DNA of 64,000 bases from Solen grandis (lineage: Eukaryota; Mollusca; Bivalvia; Adapedonta; Solenidae), in the NCBI GenBank assembly GCA_021229015.1, contig CM037780.1, positions 67,158,074 to 67,222,073 on the forward strand, given 5' to 3'. The translations under genes were made by a program, and so were the position numbers. Below the pieces are notes generated by a model. The model saw only the letters and a list, made by a program, of their open reading frames with translations. It had not been told where the DNA came from and searched no databases. Shown piece by piece: positions 1-13,887 of this stretch. Each line of letters begins with the position of its first letter. Positions within the stretch are counted from its first letter, which is position 1.

Positions 1-85
1 CGTCCTCAATAGACTCTACCGCCGACAATAAATTATAAGCAGGATGAATCATGGCATACCACGCTGTTGTTGCTATTTTGGGATA

Positions 86-150
86 GTCTTCAGTTGCCAC
101 GACACCATTTCAATCAAGTGATATAGCGAGGTCCAGCTAATTACAAGACT
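86..150 (-). mobile_element. SINE family A, 3' end fragment
   Basis: The reverse complement carries gtaattagctggac and cgctatat, the 3' module also seen at 1506-1555, 17.6 kb and 41.04 kb. No tRNA-like head is recognisable in this window. Confidence 0.6.
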
Positions 151-1324
151 CCGGTAATTTTCACCATTGGAAGTCCAGCTCTTGGTTCTGCAGCGGATGC
201 AAGTCAGTCTTGTGTTGGTCTCAATGCATCAGTACATGACGGCGATGGATTTGTAAAGGCTACGATAGAACATTTTGACGACCAAATTACGTGCTGCACT
301 ATGATACATCATTGCTTTACTGTACACGAATTCTGTCTAGGAAAGACCCATCTGGTCATTCTTTTGCTACAGTCTAGCAGCAGAACACAATGGTATTGGC
401 ATCAGACATTTAGATATACGTAGTTAGGCATGTTTGATTGTATATTGCAAATAATTGTGCAAGTATTTTTGTACCTTATCAGCTTTTTATTTCGTATTTA
501 TAGAGATGCAGAGAGAGAGAGAGAGAGGGGGGGGCGCAAATCTTTAAATATGTACCAAGTATGTAATGTTCGACTTTCATGAAACCTTATACAAGAAGTG
601 TATTGAAAAAAAAACAACACTCTCACACACACATACACACACAAACGAACGATCAAAAACGCACTAACTAGCATGGAAATGGTAATGCAAAATGACACTA
701 ACCCAGTGGTAGAATTCACTGGCGTAGAGTTTTTGTACAAAATGGCCCGAACATTCATCATCTTATACGAAGGATGCAATTCACCATTAAGACGACAAGC
801 AGCTGGTATTGGGGCATTACAGTTTTGTTTTGATTGTCTCTAGGTACAGACTCTAAACAATCATTGTTTCCAAGAGAATCAGTCATTGATTTCATAAACA
901 CGAATACGAGAGTAATTGAGTAAGGCGCCATCTTGATGTTGACTTCATCAGAATCGTCTACAGCAGCTCGCATTAATTTTCCACGCATTATCGCATATAT
1001 CCCTTTTTGTAATTTAGAAATTCACTTTATAATTATTAGTGTATTTATAATTTATGTACATATTGATTTAACTTAATAACTTTAAAGTGGCGCACCAAAA
1101 ACGTTACAAACGACAATGGTATAACCAGGTCCTAAAGAAATCTGTGTTTCGGGCAACCCGACCCTACGTAGTGAAAACCCGCTAACCCTAACGTTTTTAG
1201 CGGCCATTTTGGGTTTGCCGAATTGCCTGTTAAGAATTTGTGATTCGTTCAATGTTATGACTTGAAAAAAACTCAATCGCTACCTCACCTTACCTTTTTG
1301 AGACCATTGCCCTAAACAAAAGGG
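151..1324. other. intergenic, no recognised gene
   Basis: A minus-strand open stretch near 758-988 has slightly more balanced composition but no recognised product or splice partner. Otherwise AT-rich, with a GA/CA-repeat region. Confidence 0.5.
511..534 (+). repeat. (GA)n / poly-G tract
   Basis: About nine GA units followed by a run of G. Confidence 0.9.
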
Positions 1325-1572
1325 GGCCTCCGTGCCGAGAGGTAAAGTCGCTGACACTCACTTAGCCTCTCACCGCGTGGGTTCGAATCCCGGAAGGGTC
1401 ATTCGGATTTTCAAGTGAGGAAGCCTCCAAGCTGGCTTGCGGTAGGTCGGTGGTTCTACCCGGATGCCTCCGTGCATTCGGGGTCTTCCTGCACCTGTAA
1501 TTAGCTGGACGTCGCTATATGACTGAAATACTGTCGAAGCGACGGTAAACTCAAATGGTCTAGTCTAGCCTA
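1325..1572 (+). mobile_element. SINE family A, full-length tRNA-derived copy
   Basis: A tRNA-like head (box A region gcctccgtgccgagagg, box B gggttcgaatcccgg near 1380) is followed by a body with ggtcggtggttctaccc and the 3' module agctggacgtcgctatat to gcgacggtaaact. The fullest copy in the window. Confidence 0.8.
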
Positions 1573-1829
1573 AACACATATTCATTTTGACCTAACACCC
1601 TTGCTTGGTTTGCAGTACTGTTTATGAATAGTTGACCTAGCCATAAATGAGAAACCGAGACTGCTAGAACCTGAAAAGGGTGTATTTGTTTGCAATATGC
1701 AGCGACCTTTACTATGAACAGACATATTATCTCCAGACTACTGACCTGTCGCTTGAGACAGGATTGAATGTAATACAAATGTATTTGCATTTGTATCAGA
1801 AGGCAATCAGAACAGAATAAAATGACATA

Positions 1830-1998
1830 CAGTTGAACCTGTATTAGCGGCCACCTATTTTAAGCGGTCAAACTAGTGGTCAGTTTTAATATTACCAAAC
1901 TAGCATTTTGTTTTATGTTTAACTTTCATTTAGCGGTTATCTCTGTTAGGCGGTCAGTTTCAATTGCTCTGAATTACCGTTTTAGACAGGTTTGAATG
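1830..1998. mobile_element. Tigger-like MITE, 169 bp
   Basis: Left end CAGTTGAACCTGTATTAGCG is preceded by TA. The right end, read in reverse complement, is CATTCAAACCTGTCTAAAAC. The internal parts carry several GCGGTCA repeats, as in the copy at 29089-29254. Confidence 0.7.
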
Positions 1999-2235
1999 TT
2001 TTATCTTTTTTTCTTTATACCCCATTTTTAAAGCGTATCTCAGAATCTGACATGTCTTAAGTATCTTTCGGGAAGCTTGATCGATGTATTTTGGGAAAAC
2101 TGAAATGTGTTACAGACAATTTCATTCCTATTCTACATGCTGGTGTACAATTCACACATCGTTCAATGATTAATTAAAATACATGGTGAAATGGCCAATT
2201 AACAGATTTCCAAACATATCTTAAAACGATTAAAA

Positions 2236-2345
2236 TGCGGATCCGAAGGTTGTGAGTTCGCACCCCGTTCGGGACAAATATTTTCCATTGTTTTTCTTAG
2301 GCATAAAGTACTAGTTCAACACAGGAATTGTAAAGTGGGATAAGT
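2236..2345 (+). mobile_element. SINE family C, decayed fragment
   Basis: gcggatccgaaggttgtgag and ttcgcaccccgt resemble the box B part, and aggcataaagtactagttc resembles the body of 50667-50853. Confidence 0.5.
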
Positions 2346-2655
2346 ATACTTTGTATTTACCTGTTTCCAAATCGATGTTAAAATGAATATGTTAAAACTA
2401 ACTTAAGCAATTTAACATTTCTCTTATTAAATATCTGTCAGTTTTAAAAGATTCATAATGTGTTTTGTATGCGTAACAAGTGTGGTGAAGCCTGACAATG
2501 AAGGGAAAAGCTTGTGTTTCTGAGTAATATTCATGAAGAATAGAATCTGATTAAATTTACTGAAATACAAATAGGCGTTTTTGGAATGATTTTTTTTATT
2601 TTGGACTAGGTTATGATAATTTTAAGTTAAGATCAAGGTCGCCCACAACATGTTC

Positions 2656-2742
2656 TTAAGATAAAGTCCCTGTTATGGTTCCGCTACGTCTTGGACCTCT
2701 ACCAAGATAACCAAGGTAACTTAATTAGGGACTTTACCTTAA
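2656..2742. mobile_element. TTAA-type MITE (GGTAAAGTCCC family), deleted copy
   Basis: TTAAGATAAAGTCCCTG, then atggttccgctacgtcttgg, and the right end gggactttacc plus TTAA. It lacks most of the right half found in the copies at 33.7 and 47.3 kb. Confidence 0.65.
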
Positions 2743-5700
2743 GTAAGGAGATACCTTTAATCAAATTGACTTCTAGGTCCCGATCAATAGAAGACAACGT
2801 ATGTTTGATATACACAAAATATTGCATGCAACAATGATATCACGAAGCAGTATGCAACACACATAGTTAAAGGAAAGCGATGTCTTTAAATCACGGTGGT
2901 TATAAATGACGTATTTTCAAAGTAAATAAAAGACCCAATTTGATTTACAAATTTGTTTTGACGTTACTCAGCTTCATTGATACATTTTATGAAATTTGTA
3001 GTAATAAGATAGAAATCATATGAAATACGGTTTTATGTATTGTTACTATAGTTACAAGAACAACATATTATAGTCGGAAAAGAATGCAGTAGATGTAGGA
3101 TCATCGAGGTTTTATTAAATTTTGTTCAGGCGAATTCAATCATAAATCACTATCACATTGGGGGAAAATATTATGAATAAATGGAAAAAAAAGTTGAATG
3201 TGACACAGTTTTATTATGAAATGCAGAAAATAACCATGTCAAATCAGTAAATCAAGACACTCCCTTTCATTTTGTCTTCATGCAAAAACTTGAGAGGAGG
3301 TCAGGAAGATACTGTATTACGACCAAGAGCATTTAGATCAGATATTTGTATATGGTTTTACAAAATTGGTGCACACTGTATATGTTAAGTATCACTATGA
3401 AATGTTTTGTATACCAAAGAGCTTTAACAAAAACATTTCGCCAGTAAGCTTTTTTATATTCCTATTCACACATGCTATTATTTTCTTCACTACAGACAAA
3501 AAGGGTAATTTTACACTCAGACGGATCTACTATTAAAAGTGATTTTACAGACAAATGCTGCGGTACGTGGTCCACGTAAATCGAAACCTCGTCACTTAGC
3601 TCGGATCAGAACATAATTTTGTTGTCCACTTCTTACTGTTCAGTCTATCGTATGTGAATAATTATAAAGATGCCTAGGTTTGCATTTGGGTTGAAAGATA
3701 GATGAATATAATTATGCAGAAAGATGAATAAGGGCGACTTCTGGACGTAGGCATGCGAAAGGCGTATATTTTGCTATGATAATAAAATTCCGTTGTGATC
3801 TTTATGGGGTTTTGTCTCGAATATCCGCAGAAGGGTACCTGCTTATAGTTTGCAGTTGGCGAGGAGACTTTGATAGTTTAGCATTCGCAGACTATTTCCA
3901 AAACTAGTTTGATATCGATCTCGCATATATGTACATACTGCACGAGCAATTTGCTTTAAATACGGTTCGTCGAATGAGACCTTTTCATTAAAGTTGTATA
4001 TAATTTCACATCGCTGCATTTCACCCCGCCAAACAGCAATGACGTCATAATCACGTAACAGCGTATAGATTGTCCTGAGTGAAGGTGCCAGACAAATTCA
4101 TCTCACATGGGTCGTATATTCACTTAAAGTTCCTTTCAATAAGCAACATGGGCTTTATTAAACTTGCACACTAAAACAGGGGGTGGGGGCAATAAAAATA
4201 GTCGTCCGTGCTCAGTTTGAAAACGCCTTCTTTCTTTGTTTAATGAATTATTATCAAATCGATACAGCATTGATATTTTCTAAGAATTAGAACAAAGTGA
4301 ATTCTTACTGACGGGAGGGGATACTTGCAAAATAAGACTCTGGTTTAGACTTGTATAAATGTTATTGCACGCTTTAATTTTCGTGTGCAACCCACTTCTT
4401 TTATTTCGTAATTTGCAGGATACATGTAAAGGGAAAACCAAATAAAACAACAACAAAAAAAAAGAATGGTTCACATGTTAGTCCTATTTTGATTATGCAG
4501 AAATGTCAAAACAACATTTTCAAAAAAAAAAAAGGTCATTTCTCTCATTTCAAAATCTACTTTTGAGAAAAATATCTGGATATATTGCTGGTTAAGACAC
4601 AACTATTATACAGATACATATAAATATGTATGCATATTCATCTGAAACATAAGATTCTATTAGATAAAAGTTAAAGTTAAAGTCTGCTTATTTTTTCTAT
4701 GTGCTTTAAGCCAGCAAAACAAAAGGATTTTGTCTATCACAAACTACATAAAAAGATGTGTGTAAATTTAGACCAGTAGTCCTCTCTTCAACATCTCAAA
4801 ACTTGATTTCCTTCCACAAAAACATCTCAAATCGAGATTTTGAGAAGTTTTTACCATTTTACAATTTGAATGACAACAACAAACCAAAAAACGCACATAA
4901 TCGTTACAATTTGTTATACTGACACACCGTCAAAGTTGCAAAAAAAGTTGAAGGCCTATTATATTTAATAATGATTCAATTTTCATGAAAAATGAATAAA
5001 AAAAAATAATATTGATGTATTGCAGACTTACACAAATGGTAAATAATGTTCAAATATCGGGTGTAAACCAACAGTAAACGCATGTTAAATTTTGATCAAA
5101 TTACGCAATTTAGTATTTTGGATGAATATGTGTGTCAAGATATTCCCATTGTTTACATTTAGCTGTTAATGATTTTTGTAAACAAATGAATGATCTTAAA
5201 TAAAAATATTCTTTCTACTTTATGCATTGTAGTTACGCTGTCGTCAACGAGTACATATATGTACAGAGTGCATCCTCTTAACAAATATGTAGCACACACT
5301 TTGTTTTTCTTTCCGAAGAATATGCACTGCTTTTGGAAGAATAATGGGCCTTTAAAACAGACATAAAACATGCAAATATATATTTATCTCACACAAGAGA
5401 AAAACATTGAGCGTAACCATGACTCCTATTCTTTTCTTGATATCCACATATGACATATGTGTCTACTTTTTAGACTTCAAGTTTTATAGCTGCCTGTTAT
5501 TTGTATAGATATATATAATATTATTTTGAACTGGCGTGTTTAATGCAAAACAAAATGAAAATATATGAATGTTTTCTTTGCAATTCTATTGCAACAAACC
5601 AGAAAATCCTATATTACGTTTAACCTCAACTGAGTGGAAATTTAAATATATCGATAGAAAGAGCGCCGAGGGAAAATAATTTAATATTAAGTTATGGATG

Positions 5701-7487
5701 GTTTCAAATGATATCGGCAATCAGATAGAAAAAGCTGCCATACGTCCAGAGTTTTCCGGCATACCAAATTTGCAGACAGCGACTTTGAAATCATACTTTT
5801 CGGCAAGCAGCATTTCAATGTGTCTAACTTCAAGCATTATTTCACATTTGTAACGTTACGGACGCTTTAGAACAACGGATCGAAATGTAAGGAAAAGTAC
5901 TCGATTAATATTTAAATCAGCATTTCTGTATTAACTCCGAAGCGCAAAACTTTAAAGTGAAATTAAAATCACGACAACGTATATCAGAATAATGCAAACA
6001 CGCACAGGGTTATCGCAAACATGTGGACAAAATCTGTGATATGAATTTGGTATCGACACTTCTGTATACGGCGCCCCGTCATACCCTATTAAGCGCTCCG
6101 TGTTAGCTGTATTTGGTGAATCGCACGCACTCAGTTTGTATACAGAAAAAAAAACTTATGCGAATACAGCTCGCATACACTTTGATGATATAACAATATA
6201 ACAAAATTGGCACACACAAACACACACACACACAACTGCCTGTCCGAGTAATATACCTATTTTTTCCGATCCCTACACACGCTGAGTTAAGTATCACGAA
6301 ACTATACATATAGTTATGCTCTCTCGTTTATCATAGTCTCGTTATTATCCAAGGATTTTATATCCCACGGCCCCCGAATTATCACAATTCTGTTGTGTTT
6401 ATTACAGAGTTATTGCTACAGGAACATAAAACTCTAAAACCGACATTCTAGCAAAGAAACTCTTCTCAAAAACGTTAAATCTATCCTAAGTCGTTACAAG
6501 ACAATCACAAGATTTGACTTTAAACAGACTTTGGATTTCGAGAAGACTTCCGATGCATTTTTGTGTCCTAGAAATTATTTGTTCTTCTAATACATCATTG
6601 TGTCCAAAATAATGTTATCTTTTATTGTAAAGCTGCGTTGGCATAGACGTGGTATATAGTCTGGGACCTCGAAATGAGTGTGATGCGATTTTTTTTCTTT
6701 CTACTGGGGTTTAAATAACGCCCTACTTCAAATATTTGTTTGTTTGGGTTGAACGTCTGAGAAATATCCATGAATGATACTCATATCTTTCAGCGAGGAA
6801 GATAAAATATGATCATATGTGATACATATTTTCTGCATGTATTTTTTAAGGTAACGTAGTGTTAACTGCGTCGCGACGAAATGTAAATATAAATAGATGA
6901 ACAACACAAGCTTATCACGTGATCCATAAAAGATGAGCATTGGGCGGAAGAATACTCAAGATACTGCTTGTTTTATAACGAGCATTTTTATTGAAAATCA
7001 TTTTTCAATGTAAATAAATGATAGTAATAATTTGGCACCATGCTAAAATAATTAAATTACGTGATAGGCCTATTGAATGTGCTAATGGGAATTTTAATGT
7101 AGATCTAGAAGAAAAAATTCAAATGAAAACTTGGAAGAATGTGATGAATGTACAATATAAGTTTGAATAAACGATGATACAATGGTTTATTTTCGTTGCA
7201 TGTGTAAAAGTATTTATGAGAAATTTATATAAGTTTCTGCTATGACGGCACGTATGGAACTTTAACGCCCAACAGTTGATTTTCATCTACTTCATATTTT
7301 CACGATACATGGACTAAAATGAAACTAAATAATTCAGTTGAGATGTAAATGGATGTATGAGAATTCAATTTCACATTTTGGTGATTTACCGGTAATATGA
7401 ACTACACTCGGGCTGTTCAAAGTGGTCGATGAAATTCTTCGGGCTCTATCCAAACGATGAACAAACAAAAAGTGCAATCCAACCATT

Positions 7488-7521
7488 AAGTGACGTCAAA
7501 CCGATAAAAATGACGTCACTT
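7488..7521. promoter_or_regulatory. inverted pair of CRE-like sites
   Basis: aagtgacgtca (7488-7498) and tgacgtcactt (7511-7521) are perfect 11-bp inverted repeats, each containing the CREB/ATF consensus TGACGTCA. No neighbouring gene was recognised, so a regulatory role is speculative. Confidence 0.35.
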
Positions 7522-7768
7522 CGTATTGCCGAAGTTTTCTAAATACACAAGAGAAAGGAAGAAAAATGATTTTTGAAAAAATGCTTTATAAAGTCATGAA
7601 CTAGAAAAAACAATTTTGATTTTATATCAGATCGTATTTTCACATATAAAAAAAACATATCTCACACATACCTCCGGCACATTTTTTAATGCGTGAAAGA
7701 AAATCTCAACAAATAAAACAGACATTTATGTTATCTAATCAAGCTTCGTGAAATAAACAAATTTCATC

Positions 7769-7804
7769 TTTTTATTTATTTATCTATTTATTTATTTATT
7801 TATT
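7769..7804 (+). repeat. (TTTA)n microsatellite
   Basis: Imperfect ttta/ctat units. Confidence 0.85.
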
Positions 7805-8581
7805 GTAATAGACCAAGTCAACTATTTTCACATTAATCTGAATTCTCATCTCCCACCAGTGCTTCACGTGTTTTAATCACGTCTGATAATTACGCAGACG
7901 ACATTTGAATAAATTTATTACAAGCGTCAAAACTAATTATAAAGACACGACTTCGTCCTGCTCACTTATTCTGTTTACGTCGACTGGGAAACAAATTCTT
8001 GCAACTTATGCTAATCGTTCTCGACCATTTTTAAGCTTTAAAAGTCGTGCTGAAAGAATCCTGCACAAGCGGGGACAGAAACCTTCCAAGGTAAACCAAA
8101 AGAACACGAAATCATTGCGCGTTTATATTTATGTACCCCAGTTGTTAAACTTTAATTATTATTATTTCAGATATCAATACCATATAAAATTTCTATTTCA
8201 TAGTATTGCACAAGGAGCATATCTACGTGCGTTAACTTTTAACCGTTGTTAAATCCCAAAAAGTCAGAACTGCTTGTCCCGAAGTAGATTTTCGACAAAA
8301 CCAAGCAAATCGTTTCTTTCATTCTTACTGATGAAATACCTATGTTTATAATGAAAATAACAGCAGTGAAAAAAAAACGGAACTACTTTTTGTGCTGGGT
8401 TTTACGCTAGAAATGAGGTCATAAAAAACGTCCCGCACGCGAGGTAATCCCGCCAATATTGACGTCTTTTGTGAATAAAACAGCTAATTTCTGACCTTAA
8501 AGGCATTAAATAAAATGAAAATTGCTTATTTTGGTGGGAGATCGATTTATAATTTCATTGTCAGAGTGAACATAAAAAGCG

Positions 8582-8681
8582 ATATTTTCACGAGTGGCGA
8601 ATCAATCAGAAAAATTAACAAAATACACTTTCACAGCAACACCTAGATCTACGGTCGTGGCTTCGCCACTCGTGAAAATAT
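8582..8681. repeat. 100-bp foldback with perfect 20-bp arms
   Basis: atattttcacgagtggcgaa at 8582-8601 is the exact reverse complement of 8662-8681. The spacer of 60 bases has no recognised feature. Confidence 0.65.
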
Positions 8682-10154
8682 TACTTTCTAGGCTCACTCG
8701 GAGAAATAAAATGCGATCTTACACCGAAATCAACAAATATCCTCTATATATTCATCATCGATTTATTTATATTCATCTTTCAATCCTACCCTAGGCACTC
8801 GCTTAGGATCCCTATACATAACGTGTGACGCTGAAGGAAATGTTTTCATTATAAATGCAAGTTCTACTTGATAGATTTTCCATGCATGAACAATTCCCGC
8901 TGTTCTTTCTCTAAAACCATGACATAACTGTTTATCATTTTTCCTTCCTAGTTAAGGCAAAAATCCACGCTTGGAAGCAAACAACAGCCGCGCAATTTAT
9001 GTATCAGATTATTACCGTAAATGATGCTTAAATTGTACAGCCGGAATAACAATAGATTATTTATACACCGAGACAATAAAAAACGTCCAGCTTTTATAGC
9101 TACTTCTCTCGACAGAGCTAGCTTCATTTGATATAAATGATAAATTATGGCTCATGATAGGAGAGACGGGGGAACTCTTTCATCAAATTATTTTTTCTTT
9201 CATTTGATATTTAAAACACTCTATTTCACATTATCAATCCTTCTAGACTTCTAAACACTGACCAAGATAAAGTTGTCTGTCATTATTTTAAATGGTTCAC
9301 TCAAGAAATATTGATCCTCGGAGAAAGCATGTATAGAGAGACACAGAAAATGCATATTTCAAATTACAGACAGCTAAATAGGTCCTTTTGATTTTTTGTC
9401 TGTGCCGCTGGAGTAGAAAAATGTCAGTCATGTGATAATATGTTGTATGTTTTGTACTACTGAACATATACTTTGTATAAATCAAATAAAAGAAATGTTG
9501 TGTTCTGCTGTTATTATAGTTTAACATTCATATTTAAGCATATTGATTCACAGATTTATCTATTTGATAAAACTATCAAACCAATTTTGTAACATGGGTG
9601 CGAAAATTTGGGACATGGAAATATGTTAGAAAAGGTTCGGTCGGATTTTTTTTTTACAGTATGTTATAAATTTCAAAACCAGCACTCTAAATTGTATTAT
9701 TTATCTTCAAATATATAGAGGTTCACGTATGTTAAATGTTTGGTCTAAACGAATTATCCCTTTTAGTACAAAGTTGACAGTCTCTATTTATAATTTATAT
9801 AATATATAGCAACTTTATATTATCGAATAATATTAGAATTCCTGACTTAAAATGGATATAACATATGAAAACTATTCTCATCAAATGTGGACTAATTAAT
9901 GTTTAGACATTCCAAACTTCCAAATATTCGATGGCTTCAATTCAACATTAGTATGCCTTACCCTTCTTTATTGTGACTCATTTGTACGATTTATACGTTT
10001 ATTTACTAAATTGCCACTTAAGTTTACCTTGTTCTTAACTTATCATTTTTAACAGTTTAATCTTCCCGTCATTTGGTGTAAAACAGGGGTCAGGGAGGAC
10101 CATCCACTGCAACACCATACAAAACATAATAATACTGCTACATACACACACATA

Positions 10155-10964
10155 CAGTGGTCATGTGATTTTTCAATGTGGCGATTCATTGAATACCGGC
10201 GATGGCTCGAGCTACAAGTCCTGTCCCTTGATTTAGCCCTTCTTATTCTATATATCTTTATGGGCGATTCTTCAACATGCGATTTTGGATTTCTCGAGCT
10301 CCGTCCGTGGTCCCTATATCCTATATCATTTCTATGCGATTCCTCGAAGTCGATATCAAAACCTACCTATATCTCCTTGACAACCATACTCCGGCCCATG
10401 AACACCTGTAATTAACACCTTGGTCGAGATGGTTTCTTTTTGTTTTCACACATTGTCAAACTTCCTTAGAGTACAATGGTGAATCGTTATATCAACACGG
10501 CCATGTAGAAAAGTATTTTCGCACCTACTGATCATGTAACAAACTGCGATGGGTCTGCATGATTAATCATTTGTCATTAAAGAAACCGATTTTGTTTGTT
10601 TGTGTGTTGTTCTTTTTCTCTGTAATCATAAATTTGAAGAATGTAAAAATACGGAACGCCTTCATATACACCAACTAAAACAAAGGGTTTCAGTCATATA
10701 ATCGATAAAAAAAGAACTTATATCTGACTTAATTCTCACAATGAAAGTTATGATCGTCTTATTTTTGTACTTTCAAACATATATTACGTTTATAAAGTAT
10801 TATTAAAGGCTAAACATAACAAAATAATTAATGAAAAGACGACGTTAAGGTATCATAAAATGTAAATATATTGAATTTTGACACATAAATGATTCCTCGA
10901 AAATGGAGATTCTTCAAGTTTTTTTGCAGATCCCGTCCGACCACGAGGAATCGCGTGACCACTG
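10155..10964. mobile_element. 810-bp TA-flanked element with terminal inverted repeats
   Basis: Left end CAGTGGTCATGTGATTTTTC and right end (reverse complement) CAGTGGTCACGCGATTCCTC, each next to TA. The four differences are all C/T transitions. The interior has repeated gcgatt-type motifs near the left end and no transposase frame. Probably a non-autonomous Tc1/mariner or pogo-type element. Confidence 0.7.
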
Positions 10965-12568
10965 TATATATATGGAACTCATCGCAAGCGATAAATCCAT
11001 AACATTCAAAATATAAGCGTTATTATATTTACAGTTTGTCACGTTCGCCATACACCTTTGCTTTGACCCCGCGTTATGGAGCAACTCCTGTTTGATTGAA
11101 AGTGCACGTGATTATTCAGAGCCAATATCCGACCATTATACCCTAAGATCACTTAGGGACCATACACACTCATATTTTCTCCATACCAAGACCTCACAGA
11201 TTATATTATACATTTTTTTTTTCAAATGTTGAACTAAACGAAAGCTTTGCATTGGACAATTAAGAAGGACAAACTTTACATAAGCTGAATCTAAGATAAG
11301 TCATGGTATCTCACAAGGCTTCCAGATGATGCTGGATGTACTCCAACAGTTCTGCCCATCCTTCGTCAGGTATTTCATTTTCCTCAATATAGCCCTGGAC
11401 ACGTGTGTTAAAATTTAGAATAATATAACGATGGAGCAGGTTTCAGCTGTTTCGTCTGTTTTTGTTTTTTTTTGTTTGTTTTTTTGTTGTTTTTTTTGTT
11501 GTTTTTTTATGTTGTTGTTGTTTTTTTTTAATTACTGGTGCCATGGCGCCTGCGGTCTGTGGAACCAGCTAGAAGTCATTAGCTGACGTCACAATGCAAA
11601 CATCTGAATATCCTTCTGCCGTTTAATCACGGAAAGTTGTGCGACCTTTCATCATTTGTCCGATCAATCGTTAATCTGGGTCAAGATACATCAGCATTGT
11701 GTCTTCAGTTCATCAAAGAGAACTGGGGGAAGGGATAAAATAAAAATAACTAGCAAAGAAGACAGATTGGGCTCTTTCTCATGGACAGAAAATCTACGGT
11801 CAATCAATAGTCATGTTTAGTTATTATATATGGAGTGGACTATACCGCACATGGAATGATTCATGTAGATTTTTCATTTCTTTTCACTTGTTAACGAAAT
11901 ATATTTAATTTCACTAATTATTATAAAAAAAAGTTACCATGGCAATATAAAAAAACATAAAAACGAGCACGGTGATCTATCTTTTTTTTTCTTCTTTTTG
12001 TTTGTAATCAGCACATTTTCTTTACACAAAATAACACGTTATTTAAACATCAGAAAAATATATTGAAGACAAATTAAGTAAACGCCGTCGCCTTTTAAGT
12101 AAAAGCAAAAAAATATATATTTCGCTAAATTGAAACATAATTTTGTAAATCTGAAATAACATTCATGATAATCGTTTGATAAATAAGAATCATGAAATGA
12201 TATTTCGTCATAACAACAAAATATGTTGCACAAACAAATGAAATTGAAAAATCAAAATAATGATATAAAATGTGCATTACAGCTATATAGGGAACCGTCC
12301 TGTCGCGTGTCCAGTGTTCAAATACATTAATTTGGCGCTATTATTGAAACAAAAGTATATTCATATACTTAGATATTCCGAGATTATACAAAAAAAACAA
12401 CTTAATTTTGTAATTATGCATTCATTGATAACCTTTGATTATAGCTGCTTCATGCAGATATAACATTTTGTGGAAAATTAAGGAGAAAAAAAGAAAGTCA
12501 GTAATATTTTGTATTTGTATACCGTTTCCTCTCATTCGTTCATTTGAAAAACACGAGTTGAAAAAAAA
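10965..12568. other. intergenic, no recognised gene
   Basis: Contains a T-rich tract and AT-rich sequence. Nothing coding was recognised. Confidence 0.55.
11459..11530 (+). repeat. T/GTT-rich low-complexity tract
   Basis: Runs of T with interspersed G (ttgttgtttt-type). Confidence 0.85.
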
Positions 12569-13129
12569 ATTTATTATATACCTATACATTTTCTGGCCCT
12601 AAAACACGCAAAGTACGAGACGCAAATACAACTCAACAGATTAAAAATACGTATTATATCAGCGTCTAATACATAGTATGACGTCACACTGTGCGGACTA
12701 CTTTCGGCATGGTTCCCGCTGTAAGTGGGCGCTACGTAGTAAATAGAGACGAGAACCAATACTACTGTGAGAACCAGTTTCTATTTTTATCAAAGAAATC
12801 CTCTCGTCAAATTTATTTAATAAACGATAAAAAAGGATGTTCTTGTTTGTTTTTTTAATTATTATCAAAGAAATATTGTTTTTATTTTTCTTTAAATTTC
12901 TTTACAAACTTATCACAAATAACAGACACGTTTTCGAGAATCACCGTTATTTCATTGTTGTCGGCTGCAGCAATTGTTTACATTTCAGGATAGGTCTAAA
13001 ACGCTGACTATCTCTTTCTTCAATTAAGTGCTCACAGAAATGTCCAAAGCATTAATAATTATGCCAATGCATCTCTAGAAATGCAAGAACAAATGTCAGA
13101 CATACTGTCTCTAAACCCAAATCCTTCTC

Positions 13130-13441
13130 ATGTGGCTAAAGCTTAATCAGCCTATGAGCAAATATCAACATACTTCCAGTTCCACTTCCTGTCATCCCCG
13201 TCCAGCCCTTGAACCCGTTCCTTCAACATCTAAGTCTGTGGTGTCATCAAATATCCACAGCATGTCAGAAATAGAATGTGTCTCAAAGCACGCTGGTCAG
13301 ATCTTTCAAAATGCAACGCTGATGAACTGTCCTATCACAATCATAAACAACACCTCGAAAACTGACGACACTTCTCCTACCTTGCTCAAACGCCGGAAAA
13401 GAATCTGTCCAGTTATCACGTCTGACACTGACAGTGATTGA
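13130..13441 (+). pseudogene. element-encoded ORF of unknown function, copy 1
   Basis: The downstream part (from [13 protein letters not shown] to the end ITSDTDSD) is shared with the 58-aa ORF of copy 2. The upstream part is proline/serine-rich (SSSTSCHPRPALEPVPSTSK). A second open stretch just upstream in another frame (MQEQMSDILSLNPNPSHVAK, then a stop) reads like coding sequence, so copy 1 probably carries a frameshifted, longer version. Basic KRRKR is a candidate nuclear localisation signal. No family was recognised. Confidence 0.4.
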
Positions 13442-13734
13442 AAAACGAAAGGTTTTCCAGCAGACATGTTTTGTTCCAAATTCAGTGTTCATATGTCAGT
13501 GTTTTTCATTTTGTTAAAAACCACTTATAGCATTACAGTTAGCGTGTTGGCCGCCATTTTTCTTAAATATATGAGAAGAGGTGGGGGCGTGGCTTAAATT
13601 CCATAGTAAAATTCATCCGCCATTGATGATTTTTTTTTTTTTTTTTTTTTAAAGAAAAAAGTAATAAAGCCATCAAAACCCTAAAAACTGACTTCTTCTG
13701 TTTTGAAAATGTAAAGGTATATAATAAAAGGAAA

Positions 13735-13887
13735 ATTATGTTGCAGTAGCTTTCCGTGGCTTCGTATTTTGCTTCTCGCAGCGTAGGAAGAAAGATATCT
13801 CGCTCGACCTTCGGTCTCGCGAGATATCTTTCTTCCCACGCTGCTCGGAGCAAAATACAAAGTCACGGAAAGCTACTGCAACATAAT
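13735..13887. repeat. 153-bp near-perfect hairpin, copy 1
   Basis: Left arm 13735-13803 pairs with right arm 13819-13887 with few mismatches, and the centre (gaccttcggtc) pairs again around a small loop. Such a structure could form a cruciform or a long RNA stem. The same hairpin occurs at 53045-53197. Confidence 0.9.

Larger units (their letters stand above)
2743..10154. other. 7.4-kb intergenic stretch without recognised genes
   Basis: AT-rich sequence with poly-A runs, a foldback (8582-8681), a CRE pair (7488-7521) and a TTTA microsatellite. The ORFs present are short, low-complexity and resemble no known protein. Confidence 0.6.

Noticed and set aside
758..988. Minus-strand 76-codon ORF
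   Set aside because: Slightly coding-like but no recognised homologue, splice partner or conserved motif.
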